DNA of 64,000 bases from Hankyongella ginsenosidimutans (GTDB taxonomy: Bacteria; Pseudomonadota; Alphaproteobacteria; Sphingomonadales; Sphingomonadaceae): assembly GCF_005144965.1 (NCBI RefSeq), contig NZ_CP039704.1:496001-560000 (forward strand). Direction: 5' to 3'. The notes under the pieces were generated by a model. The model was not told the DNA's origin. It made no database searches and worked only from the letters and a program-made list of their open reading frames with translations. The translations under genes were made by a program, and so were the position numbers. Of the stretch, positions 22,903 to 32,677 are shown piece after piece (position 1 is the first letter of the stretch; each line of letters starts with the position of its first letter).

Positions 22903-24101
22903 GTGAGTCTGCCCGCCGAAGAACAACCTGCGCAACATGCCGCCGCTCCCGGCTATGTGCGCGTTCTGGTCGTCGATGACTCTGCGGTCATCAGGGGATC
23001 ATCACGCGCTGGCTGGAAGACCAGCCGAACATCCGCGTCACCGCCTCGGCCGCGAACGGGGCAACCGCCCTGCGCTGCGTGAAGGCATCCGAGTTCGATC
23101 TGGTCATCCTCGACATCGAGATGCCGGAGATGGACGGCCTGACCGCGCTGCCACTCCTGCTGGCGGCGCAGCCGGGCTTGCAGGTCGTCATGGCCTCCAC
23201 CCTGACCATGCGCAACGCGGACATCTCGCTGCGAGCGCTCAGCCTGGGCGCCGCCGACTATATCCCGAAGCCGCAGAGCACCCGGCTCGTGACCGCAGGC
23301 CAGGACTTCCGGCTCGAACTGATCCAGAAAGTGCTTGCGCTGGGCAATGTGGCGCGCCGTCGGCGCAATCAGCCCGTGGTCGAAGCCCAGGCGTCCGCGC
23401 CAGCGCCGGTCGCCAAAGCGGCGGTTCCGCCAAGCGACAGCACAGGCGCAAGTGCGCAAAGAATCTCGCGGACCATCAACCGCGCGCAGCCGGTACGTCT
23501 CGCGCCACGCTCGCACGTCACGCCGGGGATGGTCGCGATCGGCAGTTCGACCGGTGGCCCGCAGGCGCTGTTCACCGTGATCGGCGCGCTGGGCAAGCTG
23601 ATCGGCGTGCCGATTATCATCACCCAGCACATGCCGCCGACCTTCACCGCGATCCTCGCGCAGCACATTGAGCGCGTCTGCGGCGTGCCGTGCGTGGAGG
23701 TTACGAGCAACCAGAAAGCGCTGCCCGGTCGCGTCTATGTAGCGCCCGGCGACAGGCACATGCTGGTCGGTGGCACCACCCATGTGCCGGAGCTGATTCT
23801 GAGCGACGGTGAGCCGGAGAATTTCTGCCGCCCGGCGGTCGACCCGATGTTCCGCACGGCGTCGGAAGTCTTCGGTAGCGGTCTGCTGGCCGTCGTATTG
23901 ACTGGCATGGGCCAGGATGGCGCAGCCGGCGCAGAACAGGTGATTACCCGCGGCGGCACCGTGATCGCGCAGGACGAAGCGACCTCGGTCGTCTGGGGCA
24001 TGCCGGGCGCCGTGGCGCATGTCGGCGCCGCCAGCATGATCCTGCCCCTGCCGGAAATCGGCCAACGCATCCGCGCCCTCGTGGAAGGTAAGCAAATATG
24101 A
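22903..24101 (+). CDS. cheB: Chemotaxis protein-glutamate methylesterase CheB
   Basis: Receiver-plus-methylesterase that demethylates or deamidates chemoreceptors. Receiver: YVRVLVVDDSAVIR and LVILDIEMPEMDGL. C-terminal esterase: catalytic Ser in IGSSTGGPQALF, His in ITQHMPPTF, Asp in LTGMGQDGAAGAEQ. A linker of about 60 Ala/Pro-rich residues joins them. One G is missing in the GGGG run at 22994-22997, separating the first about 30 residues. GTG start with GGAG upstream; the stop overlaps the cheR ATG. Confidence 0.94.
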
Positions 24102-24940
24102 GCACCTTGGACGCCCGCGATTTTGACCTGCTGTCTGATCTGCTGAAAAGCAGATCAGGCTTGGTGGTCACGCGCGACAAGGTTTACCTGCTGGAGTCGC
24201 GCCTGACGCTGATCGCCCGCCGCCGCGGCCACAACAGCCTGCCGGAGCTGGTCGGCGAACTGCGCATGCACGCCAACGAAGCGCTGCTGTCCGAAGTTAC
24301 CGAAGCGATGACGACCAACGAGTCGTTCTTCTACCGGGACCAGACACCCTTCGACATCCTGACCAAGCACACGCTGCTGGCCCTACGCGCCGCCAGGAGC
24401 AGCGCCAAGCGCCTGCGAATCTGGTGCGCCGCCGCGTCGACCGGGCAGGAACCCTATTCAATCGCCATGCTGTTCGCCGACAACCCCGGGCTATGGGCGG
24501 ATTGGCAGATCGACATCGTCGGCACCGACCTGTCGACCAATGCGCTCAACCGCGCAAAATCCGGCATCTACTCGCAGTTCGAGGTTCAGCGCGGCCTGCC
24601 GATCCAGAAGCTCATCAAATACTTCGAGCAGAAGGGCGACACCTGGCAGCTCAACGAGCCGATCCGCAAAATGGTGCGCTATGGCAGCTTCAACCTGCTC
24701 GACTCGATGAGCTCGCTTGGCCAGTTCGACATCGTGTTCTGCCGCAACGTGCTGATCTATTTCGATGCTCCGACCAAGGGCAAGGTGCTGGACGCCATCC
24801 GCGGCCAGCTTACGACGGACGGCGCGATGTTCCTGGGCGCAGCCGAAACGGTGCTTGGCCTCACCAAGGCCTTCCGGCCCGTGCACGAACTGCGCGGCCT
24901 GTACGTGCCGACCGAAAGCCTGTTCGCCGTCGCCGCCTGA
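24098..24940 (+). CDS. cheR: Chemotaxis protein methyltransferase CheR
   Basis: SAM-dependent methyltransferase acting on receptor glutamates. Intact, 280 residues. The N-terminal helical domain precedes TNESFFYRDQTPFDILTK near residue 70, the SAM-binding IWCAAASTGQEPYSIAM near residue 108, and FDIVFCRNVLIYFDAPTKG near residue 210. Starts within the cheB stop (ATGA), so the two are translationally coupled. Confidence 0.95.
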   Translation: MSTLDARDFDLLSDLLKSRSGLVVTRDKVYLLESRLTLIARRRGHNSLPELVGELRMHANEALLSEVTEAMTTNESFFYRDQTPFDILTKHTLLALRAARSSAKRLRIWCAAASTGQEPYSIAMLFADNPGLWADWQIDIVGTDLSTNALNRAKSGIYSQFEVQRGLPIQKLIKYFEQKGDTWQLNEPIRKMVRYGSFNLLDSMSSLGQFDIVFCRNVLIYFDAPTKGKVLDAIRGQLTTDGAMFLGAAETVLGLTKAFRPVHELRGLYVPTESLFAVAA

Positions 24941-25001
24941 CAAACGCACTTGCGCAAAACTCGGGCTGGCCGGAAGTGCACTGACCGGCTAATTCACCGG
25001 C

Positions 25002-25725
25002 ATGACGATATGGGGCAAGCTACTGGGTGCTGCCGCCGGTCAGGCGCTTGGCGGCCCGCTCGGTGCGCTGATCGGCGCTGCGATGGGCCATGTTTTGTGG
25101 ACAGGCCCTTGGATCGGGCACCACTGAAACCGGTTGAGACGCAATCCGCCGCCTTCACCATCGCCGCCATCGCGCTCGCCGCCAAACTCTCGGCAGCCGA
25201 TGGCCGTTCCAGCGAAGCGGAATTCCGCACCTTTCAGCGGCTGTTCTCGGTCGAACCCGGCGAGGCGGAGAATGTCGCGCGCTTCTACCGCTTTGCCCAG
25301 AAGTCGCCGCACGGTTTCGAGCTCTATGCGAGCCAGGCGCGGGATACGCTGGGGTTGGAAATCCGCTGCTTGTCGATCTGCTCGACTGCCTGTTCATGAT
25401 CGCGCTGGCCGACGGCCGCATCGATGCGCAGGAGCAGGCCTTCCTCGATATCGTGGCCGAGCGCTTTGCGCTCAGTCCGCAATGTTATGCGCAGGTGAAG
25501 GCGCGCTACCGCATCGACCATAGCTGCCCCTATGCCGTCCTGGGCCTGGAGCCGGACGCCGGACCGGACGAAATCCGCGCCGCCTATCGCCAGCTTGCCC
25601 GTCAGCACCACCCGGACCGCCACATGGCCGAAGGCGCGCCGGAGCCGTTCCTCAAGGTCGCCCACGCGCGCATGGCGGCGATCAATGCGGCCTACCGGGA
25701 CCTGATGCAGGCGCAGGCGGCATGA
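25002..25725 (+). CDS. TerB/J-domain (DjlA-like) co-chaperone
   Basis: About 240 residues. A short glycine-rich N-terminal segment (GKLLGAAAGQALGGPLGALIG) may be a membrane anchor; a TerB-like helical region follows (ALAAKLSAADGRSSEAEF, FMIALADGRIDAQEQAFL), then a C-terminal J domain (CPYAVLGLEPDAGPDEIRAA and QLARQHHPDRH with the HPD triad). This order is that of DjlA, a membrane-anchored DnaK co-chaperone. Indels near 25095 (TTTT run) and 25362 break it. The stop overlaps the next gene. Confidence 0.82.
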
Positions 25726-26615
25726 AGAACCATCACTTCGCGCTGATGCTGCTCATCACCCTGTGCTGGGGTTTCAATGTCGTACCGCTGAAGCTGGCGC
25801 TCAACGAGCTCAGCCCTATCGCCGCCACAGCCTTGCGCTTCATGCTGGTGCTGTTGCTCTGCGCGCCGTTCATGCGCTGGCATCGCGGCCGCATGCGGCT
25901 GGTGACGGCGTCCGCGGTGCTGGGTGGCGCGATGATGTTCGGGCTGATGAACCTCGCTTACAGCCTGTCGTCCAACGTTAGCGCGCTGGCGATCGCGGGC
26001 CAGTTGGGTGTGCCGTTCTCGCTGATCATGGCCGTGCTTTTCCTCGGGGAGCGCATCCGCTGGCGGCGCACGGCCGGCATCCTGCTGGCGTTTTCCGGCG
26101 TTGCCATCCTCACCTTCGATCCGGCGATCGCCCGCGAATGGCTGCCGCTGGCGCTGATTTCCGCCTCGGCGATGGTCTGGGCGGTCTACACTCTGCTGCA
26201 ACGCCGGTTTTCCGGCATTTCCGCGCTGTCGCTCCAGGGCTGGCTCGCCGCCGTCAGCATCCCGATCATGACCGTGCTGTCGCTTGTTCTGGAGCCCGGC
26301 GGCTTTGCGCCGATTGTCCAGAAGCCCTGGCCGGTGCTGGGCTACCTCTTCTATTCAGCGCTGTTGTCCTCGGTCATCGGGCATGCCGGTTTCGCCTGGC
26401 TGCTGCAACGCTATCCGGTCTCGACCCTGACGCCCCTGACCCTGCTGACGCCGGTCTTTTCCGTGCTGTTCGCGACGCTGCTGCTGGGAAATCCGTTCAC
26501 GCTGGAGTTGCTGCTGGGCGGGCTGGTCACCATCGCCGGCATCGGCGTCATCACCGTCCGCACGGCGCAGCGCGCACCGAGCCTGCCGCCGATCACCACC
26601 GTCGATCCGTCATGA
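25722..26615 (+). CDS. EamA/DMT-superfamily permease
   Basis: 297 residues, intact, with about ten hydrophobic segments in two EamA repeats (for example LLITLCWGFNVVPLKLAL, ALRFMLVLLLCAPFMRW and AGFAWLLQRYPVSTL, PLTLLTPVFSVLFATLLLG). Relatives export metabolites or amino acids; the substrate cannot be read from sequence. ATGA overlaps at both ends tie it to the djlA-like gene and the amidase. Confidence 0.87.
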   Translation: MKNHHFALMLLITLCWGFNVVPLKLALNELSPIAATALRFMLVLLLCAPFMRWHRGRMRLVTASAVLGGAMMFGLMNLAYSLSSNVSALAIAGQLGVPFSLIMAVLFLGERIRWRRTAGILLAFSGVAILTFDPAIAREWLPLALISASAMVWAVYTLLQRRFSGISALSLQGWLAAVSIPIMTVLSLVLEPGGFAPIVQKPWPVLGYLFYSALLSSVIGHAGFAWLLQRYPVSTLTPLTLLTPVFSVLFATLLLGNPFTLELLLGGLVTIAGIGVITVRTAQRAPSLPPITTVDPS

Positions 26616-27320
26616 TCGCGCGTCCCTCGCCGAACCATGACGACCGGCGCGGACAGGCGATCACCATGCTGGTTCTTCACTACACCGGCATGCCGACCAT
26701 GGCGGCTGCGCTGGCGCGCCTGACCGACCCGGACGCGAAGGTCTCCAGCCACTATCTCGTCGACGAGGATGGCGCGGTCTATCAGATGGTGGCGGAAGAT
26801 CGCCGGGCCTGGCATGCCGGTCTCAGCCACTGGCGCGGCATCACGGACGTCAATGCGGCCTCGATCGGCATCGAGATTGTCAATCCGGGGCACGAATTCG
26901 GCTATCGGCCGTTTCCGCCTGCGCAGATGGCGGCCGTCGCGGCGCTGTGCCGGGAGATTCTCGGCGCCACCCCGGAATTGCAGCGCGCAACGTGGTCGGC
27001 CATTCGGATGTCGCGCCGCTGCGCAAGCAGGATCCGGGTGAACTGTTCGACTGGAGGTGGCTGGCGCAGCAGGGGTTGGCGTGCCGCCGCCTGTTCCCGT
27101 GGTCTCTGATCTGGTGCCGCTGCGCACTGGTGATGCCGGCGCGTCGGTAAGCGCGCTCCAGCAGGCATTGAGAGACTGGGGCTACGGCCTGACTATCACC
27201 GGCGTGTTCGATCCGGAAACCGCTGCGGTCGTCACCGCGTTCCAGCGGCATTTTAGGCAAGCCTGCGTCGACGGTGTCGCAGACCCGCAGACCCAGGCAG
27301 TCCTGCGGGCGCTCGCATAA
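26612..27320 (+). CDS. N-acetylmuramoyl-L-alanine amidase (AmpD/AmiD type) with peptidoglycan-binding domain
   Basis: Zinc amidase cleaving MurNAc-L-Ala bonds. Zn-ligand regions LVLHYTGMPTMAAALARL and NVVGHSDVAPLRKQDPG are visible, with SHYLVDEDGAVYQMVAEDRR and ASIGIEIVNPGHEFGYRPF between. A C-terminal PG_binding_1 repeat (VSALQQALRDWGYGLTITG, FDPETAAVVTAFQRHFR) follows. No signal peptide, so it may act on cytoplasmic anhydro-muropeptides. Indels near 26985 and 27075. Start overlaps the permease stop. Confidence 0.88.
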
Positions 27321-27321
27321 A

Positions 27322-27345
27322 ACGGCCGACCCGAAGGCCGGCCGT
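27322..27345. terminator. Bidirectional hairpin between amidase and BI-1 genes
   Basis: ACGGCCGACC, loop CGAA, GGCCGGCCGT: ten-base stem with one mismatch immediately after the amidase stop, between convergent genes. No clear poly-U tail. Confidence 0.5.
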
Positions 27346-27380
27346 ATTGTCACATGGATAGGGTGGTTAGGGTCAGGACC

Positions 27381-28121
27381 CTAATCCCGGCTGCTGCCGA
27401 AGAAGCGCAGCAGGAACAGGAACAGGTTGATGAAGTCCATGTACAGGCTCAGCGCGCCGGCCACGATCTTCTTGGAGCGGGTCTCGTGCGCATCAGCCTC
27501 AAGGTACATTTCCTTGATCTTCTGGGTGTCGTAGGCGGTCAGGCCGGCGAAGATCAGCACACCGATCACGCTGGTGATGAATTCCAGCATGCTCGACTGC
27601 AGGAAAATGTTCACGACCGACGCGACGACCAGGCCGACCAGACCCATGATCAGGAACGTGCCCCAACCCGAGAGGTCCTTCTTGGTGGTGTAGCCGTAGA
27701 GGCTCAGACCGCCGAACGCCGCCGCGGTGATGAAGAAGGTCTTGGCGATTGAAATCCCTGAATAGACCAGGAAAATCGAACCCAGCGACAGGCCCATCGC
27801 CGCCGCATAGAGCCAGTAGACACCGTTGGCCGTTGCCGCCGACATCTTGTGAAGACGAAAGCTGAAAAACATCACGATGGCCAGCGGCGCAAACAGCGCG
27901 ACCCACTTGAACGGAGTCCCGAACACCAGTTGCGTCAGCGCCGGCACATTCGCGACAGCCATCGCGACCAGACCGGTCAGCAGCACGCCGGATGCCATCA
28001 TGTTGTAGACGCCGAGCATGTACGAGCGCAGGCCGGCATCGATGTCGGCCCGAGACCAGGTATCGGCCCGGACACTTGCAGTTCGGTCCGCGCCCGGACG
28101 CAGATCAAACGGATTTGCCAT
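27381..28121 (-). CDS. Bax inhibitor-1/YccA family membrane protein
   Basis: 246 residues with seven hydrophobic segments, from YNMMASGVLLTGLVAMAV to a C-terminal FINLFLFLLRFFG. The family motif AGLTAYDTQKIKEMY lies before the last segment. Roles in the family include pH-dependent calcium leak and membrane-protease modulation. Start set at the ATG with AGGA five bases upstream; the longer open frame adds a non-conserved leader. Intact. Confidence 0.9.
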   Translation of the reverse strand: MANPFDLRPGADRTASVRADTWSRADIDAGLRSYMLGVYNMMASGVLLTGLVAMAVANVPALTQLVFGTPFKWVALFAPLAIVMFFSFRLHKMSAATANGVYWLYAAAMGLSLGSIFLVYSGISIAKTFFITAAAFGGLSLYGYTTKKDLSGWGTFLIMGLVGLVVASVVNIFLQSSMLEFITSVIGVLIFAGLTAYDTQKIKEMYLEADAHETRSKKIVAGALSLYMDFINLFLFLLRFFGSSRD

Positions 28122-28238
28122 GTCTTCCTTCTCCCAAAACGCCGCATACAGTGCGGCTTGATAGAGATATCGGCGTCTTCGGTCCCGGTTCAAGGGATTA
28201 CCGACTCATATACTCTTATTTTCCGGCCGCGCCCACGC

Positions 28239-30725
28239 TCATGCCGACCGAAGGGCAGCATTTGGTCGCGCCGACAACACGGACCACGCCCCAGCAAGGC
28301 CGAAGCCGATCGTCGCCACCGTCCCGAGCGCGACAGTCGCCGCCAGCAGCCCCAGCGGCGGCTGCCACTCGAACTCGAGAATCTGCGTGGTGACGAACCA
28401 GCCGCCCGCCAGCCCCAGCGTCATGGCGACCAGTGCTGTCGCCAGGCCCAGCAGTGCATATTCGCACACCATCACCGCAAGCACCTGCCGCCGGGTCGCC
28501 CCAGCACCTTCAGGATCACGCTGTCGTAGCTGCGCGCCTGCCGCCCGGCGACCACGGCCCCGATCAGCACCAGCATGCCGGACAACAGCGTGACGCTGGC
28601 CATGCCGCGCACTGCCGTGCCGATCTGGGTCAGCAGCGCGCCAAGCTGGCTGAACACGCTCGACATGCGCACGGTCGCGACGCTGGGAAAGTCGCGGGCG
28701 ATACGGGCAAACACGGCTGGCTCCTGCGCCGGCGGCACGTCGACCGTCGCCATGTAGGTATGCGGGGCGCTCTCCAGCGTTCCCGGCGCGAACAGCATGA
28801 CGAAGTTGAAGCCAAGCGACTCCCAGTCGATCATGCGCGTGTTGGCGATCCGCGCCGTCACCTCGACCCCAGCACGGATACGGTCAAGGTGTCGCCAACC
28901 TTGAGGCCGAGCCCCTTGGCCACCCGGTCATCGAGCGAGATTTCCGGCGGGCCGCTGTAATCCGCCGGCCACCATGCACCAGAGACCACCGTGTTCCCTC
29001 CGGCAGGGTCGCGGTGTAGGTCAGGCCACGGTCGCCGCGCAGCGCCCACGCCGCTTCCGGCGGCGCTTTCACGTCGCGGGACGGCACGCCGTTCACCCGG
29101 GTGATGGGGCCGCGCAGCGACGGCACGACCTCGAAGGATTTCAGGTCCGGGGTCGCCTGGATTTCCGCCTTGAAGCGATCGATGTCGGCCTTGGGGATGT
29201 CGATGAAGAAAAGTCCGGTGCCGTGCGCGGCAGGGTGCGGTCGACCTGCGCACGCATGTTCGCCTCCACCACCGCCAAGGTCGCAAACAGAGTCAAGCCC
29301 AGTCCCAGCGCCATCACCACCTGCGCCGTGGCCGCGCCGGGCCGATGCAGGTTGGCGACCGCCATGCGCAGCGTCGGGTTTGCCGGGCGCGGTGCCGCGC
29401 GCGCCAGCCGGATCGCCAGCCAGCCTACGCCGCGCAGCAGCAGCAGCACACCGAATGCCGCGCCGGCGAACCCGAGCGCCAGTTCGCGGTCCGCCGCCGT
29501 CAGCACCGCAAGCGCCACCACGGCCAGCGCCAGCAGGACGATCAGCGCCGGGATCGTGCGCCCGACCCGTCGATCCGCCTCCACCCGGGCGCGGAACAGC
29601 CGCGCCGCCGGCGTCACCCGCGCCTGCGCCAGCGGCCAGAGTGCGAACACCAGCGCGATCATAAGACCCTGCAGCGCCGCAACCGCCAGCGGCAGCGGAT
29701 ACACCCCATGCGCGGCGGCACGGGCAGCGCATCGCCGATAACCGCAACGATGCCAAACGGCGCGACGGTGCCGATCGCCAGGCCCAATGCAATCGCCGCT
29801 GCCGCAACCAGCAACACCTGCAGCAGATAGACCTGGAAGATCAGCCGGGAGTCCGCGCCCAGGCTCTTCAGCGTGGCGATGGTCCGCACCTTGGTCTCGA
29901 GGTAAGCCGATACGCCATTGCCGACGCCGACCCCTGCGACCATCAGCGCCGTCAGGCCGACAAGCGTCATGAACTGGGTCAGGTCCTCGATGAAGCTGCT
30001 GAGGCCTGGCGCGCCGTTCCGGCGGTCATTGACCTGCCAGCCGGCGTCGGGGAAGGCCGCGTTCAGCCCGTCGATCGCCGGCTGCGGGTCGCCGGGATAG
30101 ACGATGCGATAATGATAGCGCACCAGGCTGCCGGGGCTGACGAGGCCGGTCGTCGCCAGGTCCCGCTGGCTGATGATGACGCTCGGGCCAAGCTCGAAGC
30201 CCTGGCCGGCACGGTCCGGCTCGAGGGCGATCAGGCCGCGCAGGGTGAAGGCTTGCGCGCCGATGCGCACGCTGTCGCCGGTTGTCACGCCAAGGCGCTC
30301 GGCCAGCAGCGGGTCCATGACCACGCCGTGGTCCGCCAGCGCCTGTTGCAGGTCGCCGCCGCCCTGCAGGTCGAAGGTCCCATAGAGCGGGTAGCCGCCA
30401 TCGACTGCCTTCAGCTCCCCGAGCGCTGCCTTTTCGCCATCCCGCCGTGTCACCATGGCATTCATGCGCGCGGACTCGGAGACCCGGCCCAGACGGGCGA
30501 ACGCCGCGCGCTCGTCCCCGTCGCCGTGCGGTGGGTCAGACGCAGCTCGATGTCGCCGCCGAGCAGGGACTGCCCACGCTCGCCGATGCCCGCCAGCAGT
30601 GCCGACGACAGACTGCCGATCCCGGCCAGGGTCGCGATGCCGAGCAGCAGGCACAGGAACAGCAGGCGCAGGCCATGCAGCCCGCCACGCAGGTCCCGCA
30701 GCGCCAGGGTCCAGGCGGCACCCAT
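28239..30725 (-). CDS. ABC transporter permease, YbbP-type (FtsX repeats)
   Basis: About 828 residues. N-terminal membrane segment GLRLLFLCLLLGIATLAGIG, a periplasmic domain, then three FtsX-type segments (LTALMVAGVGVGNGVSAYLE), a middle region with ALIVLLALAVVALAVLTAAD and PTLRMAVANLHRPGAATAQV, and the C-terminal permease repeat (LLSGMLVLIGAVVAGRQARS). This is the COG3127 architecture, thought to move envelope lipids or effectors. It is broken by about six indels (near 30500, 29710, 29220, 28995, 28865 and 28500). Its start overlaps the ATPase stop. Confidence 0.85.
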
Positions 30726-31417
30726 CAGGCTGCGACCGCTTGCGACGGACGGTCAGCGACGATGCGGCCGTCGCGCATCTCGATGATCCGCCGGCAGCGC
30801 GCCGCCAATGCCGGGTCGTGGGTGATGAGGACCAGCGTCGTGCCCTGATCCTTGTGCAGGCCGAACATCAGGTCGATGATGGCGGCACCGGTCGTGCCGT
30901 CCAGATTGCCGGTCGGCTCGTCCGCAAACAGGATCGGCGGGCGGGAGACGGTCGCCCGCGCCAGTGCGACCCGCTGCTGCTCGCCGCCGGACAGTTGCGC
31001 CGGGTAATGCTCCAGCCGGTGCCCCAGCCCGACTGCCTCCAGCGCCGCACGCGCCTGGGGCGTGGCGTCGCGTGACCCAGCCAGTTCCAGCGGCGTTGCG
31101 ACATTTTCCAGTGCGGTCATGGTCGGAATCAGGTGGAACGCCTGCAACACGATGCCGATCCGCCCGCGCCGCGCCAGCGCCAGACCATCTTCGTCGAGGG
31201 CGGAAAAATCCGCCCCGGCCACCTCGACCGTGCCAGAGGTCGCGCGTTCCAGGCCGGAGGCGATTGCCATCAGCGACGACTTGCCGGACCCCGACGGCCC
31301 GAGAATGGCGACCGACTCGCCAGCGGCGATGCGCAGCGACACATCATTCAGGATGTGGACCTGCCCCGCGCCGCTGTTGAGGCTCAGGTGGACGGCTTCC
31401 AGGTTGATGCTTGGCAC
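30725..31417 (-). CDS. ABC transporter ATP-binding protein, YbbA-type
   Basis: LolD/YbbA-like ATPase of 230 residues. Walker [17 protein letters not shown] loop [13 protein letters not shown], signature [15 protein letters not shown], Walker [14 protein letters not shown] and the H loop ITHDP are all canonical. The longest open frame extends to 31489, but the GTG at 31417 preceded by GGGA gives the usual YbbA length. Partner of the adjacent permease; divergent from the esterase gene. Confidence 0.92.
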   Translation of the reverse strand: MPSINLEAVHLSLNSGAGQVHILNDVSLRIAAGESVAILGPSGSGKSSLMAIASGLERATSGTVEVAGADFSALDEDGLALARRGRIGIVLQAFHLIPTMTALENVATPLELAGSRDATPQARAALEAVGLGHRLEHYPAQLSGGEQQRVALARATVSRPPILFADEPTGNLDGTTGAAIIDLMFGLHKDQGTTLVLITHDPALAARCRRIIEMRDGRIVADRPSQAVAA

Positions 31418-31479
31418 ATTTATTCCCACTGTGGTGATGGCCCGTGTATCGCAGGCCTGATCTGCAAAGAGAGTATACG

Positions 31480-32132
31480 ATGCGCCCAACGCTTGGATTT
31501 TTCAGCCGGTTGCTTTTGTCGAGTCTGCTGTTGCTCGCGTCCGCCCCGGCCATGGCGGCGGACCGGCTGGTCGTGGCGTTCGGCGACAGCCTGACCGCCG
31601 GCTACAACCTCGGCCCCGGCGAGGGTTCGCCCGCAACTCGATGCAGCCCTGCCCGGCGTGACCGTTCATGACGCCGGGGTCTCCGGCGAGACGACGGCCG
31701 GCGGGCTGGCCCGGCTCGACTGGGTGCTCAACAGCCTGAAGCGCACGCCCGATCTGGTGATCCTGGAGCTTGGCGCCAACGACATGCTGCGTGGCCAATC
31801 GCCCGAGCAGGCCAAGGCCAACCTCGACGCCATGCTGGCCAAGCTTCGGCAGCGCAGGATCAAGGTGCTGCTGGCCGGCATGCTGGCCGCGCCCAATCTG
31901 GGGCGGATTACGGCAAGCGCTTCAACGCGATCTACCCGGCGCTGGCCCGGAAACATGCCGTGCCGCTTTACCCGTTCTTTCTGGACGGCGTGGCGGGCAA
32001 CCGCGCGCTGCAGCTCGCAGACGGCATGCACCCGAACAAGGCGGGCGTTGCCGTCATGGTCCGGAACATCCTGCCGAGCGTGCGCGCAGCACTGGAGGGA
32101 GCGGCCATGCAGCGCCTGTTCGTGGCCATTGA
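31480..32132 (+). CDS. tesA: Periplasmic GDSL arylesterase/lysophospholipase (TesA-like)
   Basis: Signal peptide (LLLSSLLLLASAPAMAAD) followed by the SGNH blocks: VAFGDSLTAGY (Ser), LELGANDMLRG (Asn) and DGMHPNKAG (Asp/His). Hydrolyses thioesters, esters or lysophospholipids in the periplasm. Indels near 31628 and 31912 split it. No stop appears in the conserved frame before thpR; an indel near 32100 would give a stop at 32132, overlapping thpR, so the 3' end is uncertain. The tesA/ybbA-ybbP divergent arrangement is the same as in many proteobacteria. Confidence 0.86.
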
Positions 32133-32677
32133 GCCGCCGGCGGCGATCCGCGCGCACCTGCTGTCCCTCATGGGCGGCCTGCCGCACGCGCGCTGGCAAA
32201 GCGACGACCAGCTGCACCTGACCGTACGGTTCATCGGCACGGTCGACCGGCACCAGGCCCGCGACTGCGAAGCAGCGCTTGCAGGCCTCAACCATCCGGC
32301 GTTCAGCCTGCAACTGGCCGGCATCGGCACCTTCAGCCGGCGCGGCGAAGGGGCGAGCCTGTGGGTCGGCGTCAAACCGGAGCGCCGCTGCACACGCTGT
32401 TCAACAAGGTCAATCGTGCGCTGGAGCGGGTCGGCCTGCCGCCGGAGACGCGCGCCTATGCCCCGCACATCACGCTGGCCCGGTTCCCGCGTCCGGGCCC
32501 GCAGAAGCTCGAGCCGTTCGTCGCCGGGGTCGGGGCAACACCAGCCCGCCGTTCATGGTCGACGCGCTGACGCTCTACGAAAGCCACCTCACCAGCGACC
32601 GCGCCTATTATCAGCCGTTGGCGCGTTATCCGCTGAGCGCCGTCACGCTGCCTGCGAGCGGCTCAGAGAACCGATGA
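32107..32677 (+). CDS. thpR: RNA 2',3'-cyclic phosphodiesterase (2'-5' RNA ligase family)
   Basis: 2H phosphoesterase with the two catalytic HxT motifs, [12 protein letters not shown] near residue 36 and [14 protein letters not shown] near residue 120. About 190 residues. ATG has GGAGG nine to ten bases upstream. Indels near 32385 and 32540. The 3' end overlaps the convergent chemoreceptor gene by about 35 bases. Confidence 0.85.

Noticed and set aside
22953..24095. 380-codon minus-strand ORF opposite cheB
   Set aside because: Its translation is an antisense shadow (His/Asp/Arg-rich) of a strongly recognisable cheB.
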